NCBI RefSeq assembly: GCF_000230995.2
Contig: NC_019973.1
Span: forward strand, 1,936,001-2,000,000
Direction: 5' to 3'
Length of the DNA stretch: 64,000 bases
Source: Mesorhizobium australicum WSM2073
GTDB taxonomy: Bacteria > Pseudomonadota > Alphaproteobacteria > Rhizobiales > Rhizobiaceae
Numbering within the stretch: the stretch's first letter is position 1; each line of letters starts with the position of its first letter. The position numbers were made by a program, and so were the translations under genes. Shown one piece after another: positions 1 to 9,098 of the stretch. The notes under the pieces were generated by a model that did not search any database, had not been told where the DNA came from, and worked only from the letters and a program-made list of their open reading frames with translations.

Positions 1-1
1 C

Positions 2-748
2 CTGCTCGACCGCGGACGCCTGACCGGCACCAGCTGCATGACCGGTTTTCCGGAATGGGCCGAGGCGGCGGCGCGCATAAAGCCGCTGCGCGGCCGCGCG
101 GCGATCGGGCTGCACCTGACCCTTACGGACCAGCCAGCGGTCACAGGCAAATCGAGCCTGGCGCCCGGGGGCCGGTTGCCGCCGCTTCGTTCGCTCGCCC
201 TGCCGGTCCTGCGCGGGCGAGTCGACGAGCGCGACGTCCATGCCGAACTCGACGCGCAATATAGCCGTTTCGTCGAGGCGCTGGGCCGCAAGCCCGACTT
301 CATCGACGGTCATCAGCACGTGCATTTCCTGCCTGTCGTGCGCGGCTGGCTGCGGACACGTTTTCCCGACACTGCCGGCAGGCCGGTGTTGCGCGGCGCT
401 CCGGCGCTGAGCGATGCCGCCGCCGCACCGAAAATCGCGGCAATCGCTGCCGTGGCCGCCGGTTTCAACCAATCGATGCAGCGCGCCGGCTTTGCCGTTT
501 TGAAGCCGCTCGCCGGCATCTATGACTGGCGGCAACCCGAAAAGTTCGCCCCCCTGCTGGAGGCTGCCGTCGAGGCGCTGTCGGACCGTGGGCTGTTCAT
601 GTGCCACCCCGGCCATGTCGACCAAACGCTGTGCGCGCGTGACCCCATGCAAAGCGTGCGCGAAGTGGAATTCGGCGTTTTGGCTTCGGATGCGTTCGGC
701 GCGAGCCTGGCCCGAGCCGGTGTCGAGATTTTGGACGGCCGGGAATGA
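2..748 (+). CDS. ChbG/HpnK (YdjC-like) family carbohydrate deacetylase, 5' end outside window
   Basis: The reading frame is open from the first bases of the window, through codons before the first ATG at 38, so the N-terminus is missing. About 248 residues are visible. The motif DGHQHVHFLP and the later CHPGH with a following acidic stretch are typical of the YdjC/ChbG/HpnK fold, which removes acetyl groups from amino sugars or acts on hopanoid head groups. The stop overlaps the GtrA start by four bases (ATGA), so the two genes are translationally coupled. Pairing with a GtrA protein suggests lipid-linked sugar or envelope glycolipid modification. The exact substrate cannot be read from the sequence. 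Confidence 0.8.
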   Translation: MLDRGRLTGTSCMTGFPEWAEAAARIKPLRGRAAIGLHLTLTDQPAVTGKSSLAPGGRLPPLRSLALPVLRGRVDERDVHAELDAQYSRFVEALGRKPDFIDGHQHVHFLPVVRGWLRTRFPDTAGRPVLRGAPALSDAAAAPKIAAIAAVAAGFNQSMQRAGFAVLKPLAGIYDWRQPEKFAPLLEAAVEALSDRGLFMCHPGHVDQTLCARDPMQSVREVEFGVLASDAFGASLARAGVEILDGRE

Positions 749-1152
749 ATGGCGTTCAGCCACGGCGTTCGACCGGCAGCAAGATCGTCCGTTTTGCGCT
801 GGTCGGACTGGCAAATACGGCCATCGACCTTGCCGGTTTTTTCCTGCTGCTCAAGCTGCACGCCCCGCCGTTGTCCGCCAATGTCATCTCTTGGTCGATT
901 GCCGTCGTCTTCTCTTTCGTGGCGAATGGCTTCTGGTCGTTCGAACGCAATCACGCCATTCGGCTGCATGATGCCTTCCTGCGCTTCGTCTCGGCTGGGG
1001 CGTTGATTTCGCTCGGCGTGTCCAGCCTGTCGATCGCACTCTTCGCCGGCATCGGCGGTGTGTGGCCGGCAAAGATCGGCGGGGTCATCGTGGCGGCCGT
1101 GCTGAACTTCCTTGCCTCGCGTTGGTCGATCGAGGGCCGGCTGCTGAAATAG
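745..1152 (+). CDS. GtrA family membrane protein
   Basis: This 135-residue protein has four evenly spaced hydrophobic segments and the GtrA-type opening (RFALVGLANTAIDLAGFFLL). GtrA proteins are small inner-membrane proteins thought to help move polyprenyl-linked sugars across the membrane or to assist a glycosyltransferase. The start ATG overlaps the deacetylase stop codon, so the pair is probably one operon, with a glycosyltransferase plausibly upstream outside the window. The gene ends only six bases before the convergent RND pump gene. The family call is good; the cargo is unknown. Confidence 0.85.
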   Translation: MNGVQPRRSTGSKIVRFALVGLANTAIDLAGFFLLLKLHAPPLSANVISWSIAVVFSFVANGFWSFERNHAIRLHDAFLRFVSAGALISLGVSSLSIALFAGIGGVWPAKIGGVIVAAVLNFLASRWSIEGRLLK

Positions 1153-1158
1153 GTATCT

Positions 1159-4100
1159 CTATTCCGCCGGTTCCACATTGGTGTAGGCGGCTTCCTCGAG
1201 TTCGCGCTTCAGCCGTGCTTCCTCATGGGTCTTCGGCGTGACGAAGCGGCCAAGCAGAAGATAGGCGACCGGGGTCAGGAACAGTGTCGAGATGGTGGCC
1301 AGGCCAAGCCCGCCGACAATGACCCAGCCGAGCGCCACGCGTGCCTCGGCGCCCGCACCGGCGGCCAGCACGAGCGGCACACCGCCAAGTATGGTGCAGA
1401 TCATCGTCATCATCACCGGCCGCAGGCGGATGGTGGAAGCCTGCTCGATAGCTTCGCGCACGCCCAGGCCTCGATCTCGCAGCTGGTTGGCGAATTCGAC
1501 GATCAGGATGCCATTCTTGGCCATGACGCCGACCAGAAGCACCAGGCCGATCTGGCTGTAGGCGTTGAGGCTGGTGCCCGAAAGCAGCAGCGCGAAAATG
1601 GCGCAGGCGAGGCCGAGCGGCACCGTCGCCATGATGATGACGGCGCTGACGAAACTCTCGAACTGAGCGGCCAGCACCAGGAGGATGATGACCAGGGCGA
1701 AGCCGAAGATGGTGACCATGGCGCTGTTGGTTTCACCCAAAGTCGCTGCCTCGGCCAGGGGCAGGATGCGGCTTCCAGGCGGCAGGAGCGGCGTGGCGAT
1801 CTGCTCGGCGCGTGTCAGCGCATCGCCAAGCGCGAAATTGCCAGAAAGGTTCGAGGTGATCGCCACCGAAGGCTGCTGCTGTTCGCGCGACAGCGACGGT
1901 GGTACGGCGCGCTCGGTCAGGGTGGCGATGGTCGACATCGGCACGAAGCGGCCATCCGCCGTCTTGAGGAACACATTTTCCAGATCGGTCGGATCGTTGA
2001 TCGGATTGGTGGTCGAGACCAGTTTCACCCCGTAGCTGCGGTCGGCGATGTAGACATCGACGACGTCGTTGCCGTCGAGCATGGCTTGCATGGTGTTGGC
2101 GAGCCCCGTGATGTCGATGCCGAGATCGGAGGCGCGCTCACGATCTATCGCTACGGCCAGTTGCGGCTGCGTCGGGTCGATCGACAGACGCGGCGTCTGA
2201 AAGCGCTCATCTTTCTGCATCTCGGCGATGATCTTGACCGCTGCATCGCCAAGCGCCTTTCGGTCGTTGCCAACCAGAGCGAATTGCAGGCCGTTGCCGG
2301 CGCCGCGGATGCCGAGACTGTTGGGTTGGACCGGGAAGATCCGCACGCTGGGCACCTGCCTGGTCAACTGACTGATCTCGGCCATGATCTCCTGCTGGCT
2401 GCGGCTGCGCTCGTCCCACGGCGCCAGCGTCATCACCATGAAGCCCGAATTGTAGGAACCGTTCTGGCCGGCGTTTTCGAAGGTCGAGCGGATCTCGCCG
2501 GAATCGCGCATCGGCTGGATCAGCCGCTCGATCTTCTGCATCTGCTGCGTCGTGTAGTCGAGACTGACGCCTTGCGGGGCGTTGATGCGCAACAGCACGG
2601 CGGCGCGGTCCTCGGTCGGCGTCAGTTCCTGGCGGATGGTGCCGAACAGCGCGAAGGCGACGCCGGCAAACAGCACCGCGACCAGAACCACGATCCAGGG
2701 CGCATCGAGGCAAGCGTGCAGCGCGCGCTTGTAGCCGGCATTCAAGACGCCGCCGATGCGAGCGCCGATGCCTTGGCCGCCTTCGTGGTGAAGCGGCGCG
2801 CTGGTCAGCATGCGCGAGGCAAGCATCGGGCAAAGCGTCAGCGCGACCACGCAGGACAGAAGCACCGACATCGCAAGCACGAAACCGAATTCGCGGAACA
2901 GGCCGCCGGTCTGGCCGGGCAGGAACGAGATCGGCACGAAGACGGCGACAAGCGTCAGTGTCGTGGCGACGACGGCGAAGAACACTTCCTGCGCGCCGAG
3001 CACGGCCGCTGCACGCGGCCCCATGCCTTCGTTGCGCCGTCGCACGATGTTTTCCAAGACGACGATGGCGTCGTCGACGACAAGGCCGGTGGCCAGCACC
3101 AAAGCGAGCAGCGTCAGGATGTTGACGGAGAAGCCGGCCAGATAGATGGCGGCGATGGTGCCGATCATGGCGACCGGCATCGACAGGCCGGGGATGAGCG
3201 TGGCGCGCCAGTCGAGCAGGAAGATGTAGATGACGATCAGCACCATGGTAACCGACAGGCCAAGCGCGATCTCGACCTCGTGCACCGCACCCTTGACGAA
3301 GACAGCGTCGTCGCTGGTGATCTTGATCGACATGCCCTTGGGCAGATTCTCCTGCAGCTTGGCGACGGCGACCTGGACGCCCGTCGAAATGTCCAGCGTG
3401 TTCGATTCCGCCTGGCGGATAATGCCGAGGCCGATTCCGGTCTTGCCGTCCGAACGCAGCGTCGTCTGGCCAACATCGGGGCCGAGCGTGACGGTCGCTA
3501 CATCGCGGATGCGCGTCGTGCCGCCGATGATGATGTTTTCGAATTCCTCGGGCGTCGTCACGTCGGCCGTGGTGCGGACGATCAGGTCCTGGTTGGTCGT
3601 TGTGATCGACCCGGCTGGGGAATCGAAGGCGACGGAGGCAAGCGCCGCCCGGAGGTCGGCGACCGTGAAGCCGAGGCTGGCGAGCTTGTTTTGGTCGACA
3701 TCGATGCGAAAGATCTTGTCGCGGTCGCCATAGACCTGAACGTCGGCGACGCCGGGCACGGCGGCCAGTTCGTCCTCGATCTGGTCCTGGACCACCACCG
3801 TCATGTCCTGGATCGACATGGTGTCCGAAGTCACCGCCAGCCGCATCACCGCGTCGGAATTGGCATCGGCCTTGACGATGCGCGGCGGATCGGCGGTATC
3901 GGGCATCTGGTTGGCGACCCGGCCGACGGCATCACGCACATCCGAGGCGGCGACGTTGAGGTCGACACCGTCGTTGAACTCGATGGTGACGCGGCTCGAG
4001 CCGAAGGAGGAGGAAGACGAGATCGACTTGACGCCGGAGACGCGGGCGACGGCGCCCTCGATCGTGTCGGTCAGTTCGCGGTCGACGGTTTCGGCGGCCG

Positions 4101-4290
4101 CGCCTTCGAAGGTCGTGGAGACCGTGACGACGGCGCGGTCGACGTCGGGCAATTCGCGGATTTCGACACCGTAGAAGGCAGCGAGGCCGGCAACGGCTAT
4201 AAGGGTGTTCAGCACGAACGCCATGACCGGCCTGCGGATGAACAGCGCGGTGAAGCCGGTATCGCTGGCGGCGTTGACGGAGCCGGTCAT
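1159..4290 (-). CDS. RND efflux pump, inner-membrane permease subunit
   Basis: This 1043-residue protein has the length and layout of AcrB/MexF-type pumps: one N-terminal membrane helix, a large periplasmic domain, a helix bundle, and the same again. The proton-relay pair in helix 4 is visible as VVDDAIVVLEN (D406, D407). It would export drugs or other amphiphiles in a tripartite complex with the adaptor encoded just upstream. I chose the ATG at 4290 because it overlaps the adaptor stop (ATGA); the frame stays open to 4509, but that extension is arginine-rich and reads as the adaptor gene in another frame. No outer-membrane channel gene lies next to it, so it probably borrows a TolC-like protein. 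Confidence 0.93.
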   Translation of the reverse strand: MTGSVNAASDTGFTALFIRRPVMAFVLNTLIAVAGLAAFYGVEIRELPDVDRAVVTVSTTFEGAAAETVDRELTDTIEGAVARVSGVKSISSSSSFGSSRVTIEFNDGVDLNVAASDVRDAVGRVANQMPDTADPPRIVKADANSDAVMRLAVTSDTMSIQDMTVVVQDQIEDELAAVPGVADVQVYGDRDKIFRIDVDQNKLASLGFTVADLRAALASVAFDSPAGSITTTNQDLIVRTTADVTTPEEFENIIIGGTTRIRDVATVTLGPDVGQTTLRSDGKTGIGLGIIRQAESNTLDISTGVQVAVAKLQENLPKGMSIKITSDDAVFVKGAVHEVEIALGLSVTMVLIVIYIFLLDWRATLIPGLSMPVAMIGTIAAIYLAGFSVNILTLLALVLATGLVVDDAIVVLENIVRRRNEGMGPRAAAVLGAQEVFFAVVATTLTLVAVFVPISFLPGQTGGLFREFGFVLAMSVLLSCVVALTLCPMLASRMLTSAPLHHEGGQGIGARIGGVLNAGYKRALHACLDAPWIVVLVAVLFAGVAFALFGTIRQELTPTEDRAAVLLRINAPQGVSLDYTTQQMQKIERLIQPMRDSGEIRSTFENAGQNGSYNSGFMVMTLAPWDERSRSQQEIMAEISQLTRQVPSVRIFPVQPNSLGIRGAGNGLQFALVGNDRKALGDAAVKIIAEMQKDERFQTPRLSIDPTQPQLAVAIDRERASDLGIDITGLANTMQAMLDGNDVVDVYIADRSYGVKLVSTTNPINDPTDLENVFLKTADGRFVPMSTIATLTERAVPPSLSREQQQPSVAITSNLSGNFALGDALTRAEQIATPLLPPGSRILPLAEAATLGETNSAMVTIFGFALVIILLVLAAQFESFVSAVIIMATVPLGLACAIFALLLSGTSLNAYSQIGLVLLVGVMAKNGILIVEFANQLRDRGLGVREAIEQASTIRLRPVMMTMICTILGGVPLVLAAGAGAEARVALGWVIVGGLGLATISTLFLTPVAYLLLGRFVTPKTHEEARLKRELEEAAYTNVEPAE

Positions 4291-5447
4291 GAGCCTTCCG
4301 CGGCGTTGGCGGCGCGCTGCTCCTGGCCCGCGATGCGAACCTCGCCGCCTTCGCTGACACTTTGGGTGCCTTCGGTGACCACCATGTCGCCGCTGTCGAT
4401 CTCCGCGTCGATCAATACGGTCTCGGTGTTGCGCTGGATGATGCGCACCGGCACGCGCCTGGCCTTGCCGTCCTCGACCTGCCAGACATAGGCGCCGTCC
4501 GAACCCCACAGGATCGCCAGCGGGCTGACGGCCGGATAGGTCTCGCCGGGGAATTTCATGGTGATGGAGAACGACATGCCGGCGCGCAGCGAATCGGCCG
4601 GATTGGCGATGGTGGCCTTGACCAGAAGTGTGCGGCTCTTTTCGTCGATATGATTGTCGATCGCCGAAACCGTGCCGGTGTACGCGTTGCTCGGATTGGC
4701 GATCGGCGTCGCCGTCAATTGCGCGCCGACCTTGACGGCGGCGGCGAAGCGCTCGGGTACCTGGAAATCGACCAGGATAGAGGACCGGTCGTCAAGCGTG
4801 GCGATCGCCGACTGGTTGGTGACGTAATTGCCGGCCGAGATCGGCAGGATGCCGACCGTGCCGGTGATCGGCGCCAGGATCGAGCGGCGCCGCAGTGCAA
4901 GCTCGGCATCCTGAAGCGCCAGCTTGGCGCCGGCCAGAACCACTTCGGCATCGGCGACCGCGACCGGTGTCGCCGCGTTGGAGGCACGCAGCGACTTGAC
5001 GCGGTCGAGCTTGGACTGAGCATCCTGCAAGGCAAGCTTGGCGCGGTCCTGTGCGATGATCTCCGTCTCGGAATCGAGCGTTGCGATGATCTGTCCCTTG
5101 TCGACATGAGTGCCGGATTCGACCAGCAACTCGGCAAGGCGACCGGAACTGTAGGGATTGACGGTTACCGAGGCGTTGGCGCGGCCGGTGCCGATCGCCT
5201 GCAGGCGGTCGTTTATGGTGGCCGTACCGGCAGGCAAGGCGACGACGTTGACCTGCCGGAGTCCATTGCGATTGCCAGCCTGTTTCGCGCCGTCCGCACC
5301 GCTTCCGGTGGGAGGCGTTGCCGCGTAGGCCCAATCCATCCCCCAGCGCGCCAGCACTTCCGGCGCGCCTGGATAGAAGCGTGCCCAGGCGGCCGCGGCG
5401 GCGACCACGATCACAAGCGCAACGACAATTTGCTTCCAGGTCCGCAT
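4287..5447 (-). CDS. RND efflux periplasmic adaptor (HlyD/MFP family)
   Basis: This 386-residue protein starts with one N-terminal membrane anchor, followed by lipoyl-like halves (GRLAELLVESGTHVDKGQ and APITGTVGILP) around an alpha-hairpin, then a beta-barrel region. That order is typical of AcrA/MexE-type adaptors. It links the inner-membrane pump to an outer-membrane channel. The start at 5447 is preceded by GGAG at a good distance; an upstream in-frame start at 5537 gives a less plausible N-terminus. Its stop overlaps the start of the pump gene, so the two are co-translated. Confidence 0.92.
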   Translation of the reverse strand: MRTWKQIVVALVIVVAAAAAWARFYPGAPEVLARWGMDWAYAATPPTGSGADGAKQAGNRNGLRQVNVVALPAGTATINDRLQAIGTGRANASVTVNPYSSGRLAELLVESGTHVDKGQIIATLDSETEIIAQDRAKLALQDAQSKLDRVKSLRASNAATPVAVADAEVVLAGAKLALQDAELALRRRSILAPITGTVGILPISAGNYVTNQSAIATLDDRSSILVDFQVPERFAAAVKVGAQLTATPIANPSNAYTGTVSAIDNHIDEKSRTLLVKATIANPADSLRAGMSFSITMKFPGETYPAVSPLAILWGSDGAYVWQVEDGKARRVPVRIIQRNTETVLIDAEIDSGDMVVTEGTQSVSEGGEVRIAGQEQRAANAAEGS

Positions 5448-5586
5448 CGACACTCCGGTTTCAGGAATCGTCAGCCATTCCCGAAGGAACGGCACAGCGA
5501 CGATGCGGGCAGGCGGCAAAATCCGGCCACGCCACACCCCGATATCAGCGGTTTATGGCAATTATCACGCAATCGTGCACATTAAA

Positions 5587-5608
5587 TCTCGGTAACGTGA
5601 AACCGAGA
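5587..5608 (-). terminator. Possible intrinsic terminator after the RpiR-type gene
   Basis: A 7-bp perfect inverted repeat (TCTCGGT / ACCGAGA) with an 8-base loop lies about 40 bases past the stop of the RpiR-type gene. On the minus strand it is followed by TTTAAT. The stem is modest and the T-run short, so this is a weak terminator call. It would separate the regulator from the efflux genes. Confidence 0.45.
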
Positions 5609-5647
5609 CGGCCGCGAAGCCGATGCAATGATCCGGAGGATTCTGCC

Positions 5648-6475
5648 TTATCGCAGGCCTTCCATCTCGCGGATGCGCCGGGCGCCGTCGGCCTCGAGTT
5701 GCCTGGTGACGGCGCCGATCAGCGTTTCGGCGACGACGAAAAGCGCCGCCGAGGAATCCCATGCGGAAGGCACGGCGGTTCGTCCGGCGATGACATGGCG
5801 AGCAAAGCGGGCGATCGGCGACAGCCACTGGTCGGTGAACAGTACGATCTGAACGCCGCGCTGATGCGCCTTCTCGGCGAAGCGGACGAGGCTGTCCTGG
5901 TAGCGCCTGATGTCGAAGATCACCAGCACGTCGCGCTTGCCCATGTCGATCAGCCGGTCACGCCACATGCTCTCCTGGCCGGCGAGGTGAAAGACATCGG
6001 GCTGGATGACGGCGAGATGGGCGGCCATGTAGCGCGCCAGGGGGTCGGTAAAGCGGCCGCCGATCAGGAATGTCTTGCCACGCCGCTCGGCCAGCCTGGT
6101 GGCAATGTCGGCAAGCTGCTTGTCGGACAGGTGCCTGAAGGTCTCGCGCATATTGTCGAGCGTTGCTTCCAGCATGGGCGACACCGTGCCGCCACTAGGC
6201 GAGGGCGGGTTGAGCGTTCGTATCGCCGGCGATTGCAATTGCGCCGCCAGTTCATCCTGCAGGCTCGACTGGAACTCGGGGTAATTCTGGAAGCCCAGCC
6301 GGGCGACGAAACGCAGGATCGTCGGCGAGGAGACGCCGGCCGCGGATGAGAATTCGGCGACTGTCTTGAGGCCGATCATCGGATAGCTCGCGATCAGCGT
6401 CTGTGCTGCGCGCCGTTCGCCGGCGGGCATCGCGCCGATACGGTCGGCAATCAATTCGGCAATGTTGGAAATCAT
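5648..6475 (-). CDS. RpiR/MurR family transcriptional regulator
   Basis: This 275-residue protein has an N-terminal HTH_6 domain (AEFSSAAGVSSPTILRFVARLGF, roughly residues 40-65) and a C-terminal SIS sugar-phosphate-type binding domain (VLVIFDIRRYQDSLV and nearby). RpiR proteins sense small phosphorylated or acidic metabolites. The ATG at 6475 has GGTGGGG just upstream; a start at 6535 is open but lacks a ribosome site. The gene is transcribed away from the amidohydrolase, permease and ligase genes, so it probably regulates that amine catabolic unit through the 145-bp divergent region. The effector is unknown. Confidence 0.88.
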   Translation of the reverse strand: MISNIAELIADRIGAMPAGERRAAQTLIASYPMIGLKTVAEFSSAAGVSSPTILRFVARLGFQNYPEFQSSLQDELAAQLQSPAIRTLNPPSPSGGTVSPMLEATLDNMRETFRHLSDKQLADIATRLAERRGKTFLIGGRFTDPLARYMAAHLAVIQPDVFHLAGQESMWRDRLIDMGKRDVLVIFDIRRYQDSLVRFAEKAHQRGVQIVLFTDQWLSPIARFARHVIAGRTAVPSAWDSSAALFVVAETLIGAVTRQLEADGARRIREMEGLR

Positions 6476-6522
6476 CTTTTCCCCACCCTTGGCCCGCCGA
6501 CCGTCTTTTCCCCAGATCGCAT

Positions 6523-6549
6523 TTGACAAAGCCAAACAAACTGTATGAA
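6523..6549 (+). promoter_or_regulatory. Candidate sigma70-type promoter for the amidohydrolase operon
   Basis: A perfect TTGACA (6523-6528) is followed by TATGAA after 15 bases, or by TGAAAT after 17 bases. It lies in the divergent region between the RpiR-type gene and the amidohydrolase gene and points towards the latter. A short inverted repeat, CGTA-ACA-TACG (6581-6591), lies downstream and could be an operator. Confidence 0.4.
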
Positions 6550-6620
6550 ATCATCCACCGGGACGCAATGAAACAAAATACGTAACATACGATACAGCGC
6601 TCCCAGGGGACGGCAGGACT

Positions 6621-7439
6621 ATGGAGACAGCGCGGCCCGCCAGCCTTGCATCGTCTGATACCGTGAGGGTGACGAACCCCGGCGGATCGAGCCCCTTCGT
6701 GCTGACCTGCGATCACGCTTCCAATTTCCTTCCGGCTGAATTCGGCACGCTCGGCCTTGCCGTCGACGACCTGTCCCGCCATATCGCTTGGGATCCCGGC
6801 GCACTGCCGGTTGCGCTGCGGATGGCGCAGGCGCTCGATGCGACGCTGGTCGAAACCCGCATTTCGCGTCTCGTCATCGACTGCAACCGGCCGCTCGATG
6901 CGCCGGACCTGGTGCCTCCGGTCAGCGAAACCACTGCCATACCGGGCAATACCGGCTTGTCGGAAAAACAGCGCGCGGCGCGGGTCGCCCTGTCATGGCA
7001 ACCGTTCCATGGCGCCATCGAGCGCATCGTCGAGGACCGGCTGGCGCGCGGCCAGGAGACCCGCTTGGTTTCCCTTCATTCCTTCACGCCGGTCTACAAG
7101 GGCCGCAATCGGCCCTGGCATATCGGCATCATCCATGACGATGATCGCCGGCTGGCGTCGCCGCTGATATCGGCGCTGCAACGGCTCTCAGGCATCACCG
7201 TCGGCATCAACGAACCCTATTCGCCGGCCGACCGCGTCTATTTCACGCTGGAACGGCATGCGCGCTCGCGCGGGCTACCCTGCGCGATGATCGAAATCCG
7301 CAACGATGAAATCTCCGGCGAAACCGGGCAGCGGAAATGGGCGGATATGCTCACGGGCATTTTTTCGGATCTGGAGCCAGAGGAGGCCAAGGGCTCTCGA
7401 CGAAGCGCAGTCGGAAAGTCAGTTCAATCGGCCAGCTAA
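6621..7439 (+). CDS. N-formylglutamate amidohydrolase family protein
   Basis: This 272-residue protein carries the family start FVLTCDHASNFLP (metal-binding His), a central VSLHSFTPV and a C-terminal MIEIRND block. Known members hydrolyse N-formyl-L-glutamate to formate and glutamate in histidine breakdown. No other hut gene is nearby. It stands instead with an APC permease and a glutamine-synthetase-like ligase, so it may hydrolyse another N-acyl or gamma-glutamyl compound; that is inference. It is the first gene of the plus-strand unit and is 22 bp from the permease. A second, clearly different member of the family lies at 40246-41187. Confidence 0.8.
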   Translation: METARPASLASSDTVRVTNPGGSSPFVLTCDHASNFLPAEFGTLGLAVDDLSRHIAWDPGALPVALRMAQALDATLVETRISRLVIDCNRPLDAPDLVPPVSETTAIPGNTGLSEKQRAARVALSWQPFHGAIERIVEDRLARGQETRLVSLHSFTPVYKGRNRPWHIGIIHDDDRRLASPLISALQRLSGITVGINEPYSPADRVYFTLERHARSRGLPCAMIEIRNDEISGETGQRKWADMLTGIFSDLEPEEAKGSRRSAVGKSVQSAS

Positions 7440-7461
7440 GAACCAATAGGGGAACTCTGAC

Positions 7462-9003
7462 ATGACAACACCTGATCACTCTGACAAGTCGGAGGACACA
7501 AAAATCCTCCACAGTATGGGCTACGCCCAGGAATTGGCGCGCCGCATGAGCGGCTTCTCCAACTTCGCCATTTCCTTCTCGATCATCTGCATTCTGGCGG
7601 GCGGCATTACGTCTTTCCCGCTGGCCATGGCGACCGGCAGCGGTTTCGAGGCGACCATCGGCTGGGTCATCGGCGGCGTCTTTGCGCTCGTGGTCGCGGC
7701 GTCTCTCGGCCAGATTGGATCGGCCTATCCGACAGCCGGCGGCCTCTATCACTGGTCCTCGATCCTGGGCGGACGCGGCTGGGGCTGGGCCACGGCCTGG
7801 ATCAACTTGCTCGGCCTGATCTTCGTCGTCGCTTCGGTGAATGTCGGCGTCTACCTGCTGTTTCAGGGGCTCGTTGCTGGCCCGATCTTCGGCTGGGACA
7901 CATCGGCCTGGGGCTTCTGGCAACAGACGGCGGCAGTCGTCTTGATTACAGTTACCCAAGGTCTGTTCAATCATCTCGGCATCAAGACGACGACGATGTT
8001 GACCGATTTTTCCGGCTACCTCATCCTCGTTGTCGCGGTCGTGCTGACGCTGACCTTCCTGATCTGGGGCGCGCATGGCTTCGATCTCGCGCGGCTGACG
8101 ACTTTCGTCAACACGACCGGCGATCTCGGTGGTGGCTATGTTCCGACGGCCCGCACCGCACTCGTGGCCTTCCTGATTGGCCTTCTCTACCCGCTTTACA
8201 CGATCACCGGCTTTGACGCCTCCGCGCATACCGCCGAGGAAACGCACAATGCCCGCGTCGCTGTGCCCAGAGGCATGATCCACGCGGTCCTCTGGTCTCT
8301 CGTCTTCGGTTTCGTCATGGCGGTCTCCTTTGTCCTTGCCAGCCCCGATCTCGTGGCGACCGCCAAGGACGGCGGCAATGCCTGGTTCAACCTGTTCAAC
8401 AATCTGCCGGCGCCAACCTGGCTCAAGGCTCTGCTCGGCATCGCCATCGTGCTGTCGAACTATCTGTGCGCGCTAGCAGGGCTCACTTCGACCTCGCGCA
8501 TGATCTTTGCCTTTTCGCGTGACGGAGGTCTGCCGGGGTCTTCTTTATGGAAGCAGGTTTCGCCGACCTGGCGCACGCCCGTCCCGGCCATCTGGCTCGG
8601 CGTCGTTCTGTCGATTGCCGCCACGCTCTATTCGCCGGCTTTCGCGGCGCTGGCAGCCGGCTGCGCACTCTTCCTCTATGTCTCCTACGCCATGCCGATC
8701 GCGGCCGGACTTCTTGCGGAAGGAAAGAGCTGGACCGAGTTCGGACCATTCCGGCTCGGCATCTGGTCAAAGCCGTTCGCCGTCATCACCGTGCTTGGTG
8801 TTCTGGTGTTGATGTATGCCGGCATCCAACCGCCCTTCGACATCTTGATCAACTATGCGATCGGATTGATCGTTCTGCTTGTCGTTTTGTGGTTTGCCGT
8901 CGAGAACCGCCGCTTCCAGGGGCCGCCCATCGGCGAGACGGCAATCGCCAAGCGCAGGGCGATCATCGCAGCGGCCGAAAAGGCCGTCGGCGAATCCGCC
9001 TAA
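7462..9003 (+). CDS. APC superfamily amino acid/amine permease
   Basis: This 513-residue protein has about twelve hydrophobic segments. The N-terminal block (LARRMSGFSNFAISFSIICI, then a GG-rich stretch) and the internal HTAEETHNA are characteristic of the GABA/choline-type APC transporters. It would import an amino acid, polyamine or related amine using the proton or sodium gradient. Start and ribosome site (GGGGAAC) are well placed. It follows the amidohydrolase by 22 bp and is closed by a good terminator, so the two form a short operon. The substrate presumably feeds the ligase encoded next. Confidence 0.87.
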   Translation: MTTPDHSDKSEDTKILHSMGYAQELARRMSGFSNFAISFSIICILAGGITSFPLAMATGSGFEATIGWVIGGVFALVVAASLGQIGSAYPTAGGLYHWSSILGGRGWGWATAWINLLGLIFVVASVNVGVYLLFQGLVAGPIFGWDTSAWGFWQQTAAVVLITVTQGLFNHLGIKTTTMLTDFSGYLILVVAVVLTLTFLIWGAHGFDLARLTTFVNTTGDLGGGYVPTARTALVAFLIGLLYPLYTITGFDASAHTAEETHNARVAVPRGMIHAVLWSLVFGFVMAVSFVLASPDLVATAKDGGNAWFNLFNNLPAPTWLKALLGIAIVLSNYLCALAGLTSTSRMIFAFSRDGGLPGSSLWKQVSPTWRTPVPAIWLGVVLSIAATLYSPAFAALAAGCALFLYVSYAMPIAAGLLAEGKSWTEFGPFRLGIWSKPFAVITVLGVLVLMYAGIQPPFDILINYAIGLIVLLVVLWFAVENRRFQGPPIGETAIAKRRAIIAAAEKAVGESA

Positions 9004-9016
9004 ACAACCAATCAAG

Positions 9017-9046
9017 CCGTGGCGGGTTCGCTCGCCACGGTTTTTT
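9017..9046 (+). terminator. Intrinsic terminator after the APC permease gene
   Basis: A perfect 8-bp stem (CCGTGGCG / CGCCACGG) with an 8-base loop is followed directly by six T residues. It is a classical Rho-independent terminator 14 bases after the permease stop. It implies that the ligase gene has its own promoter or depends on read-through. Confidence 0.85.
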
Positions 9047-9098
9047 GTTCTCGTTCATGTGACAAGCCCGAAACGCCAAGCACTGGAGTGCCAAAGGA

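Noticed and set aside
1225..4491. Open reading frame of 1088 codons opposite the RND pump gene
   Set aside because: It is very rich in Asp, Gly, Arg and His with no domain pattern, and mirrors the third-position GC bias of the pump gene on the other strand.
4291..4509. N-terminal extension of the RND pump frame
   Set aside because: The extra 73 residues are arginine/histidine-rich and lie in the adaptor gene; the ATG at 4290 overlaps the adaptor stop in the usual way.
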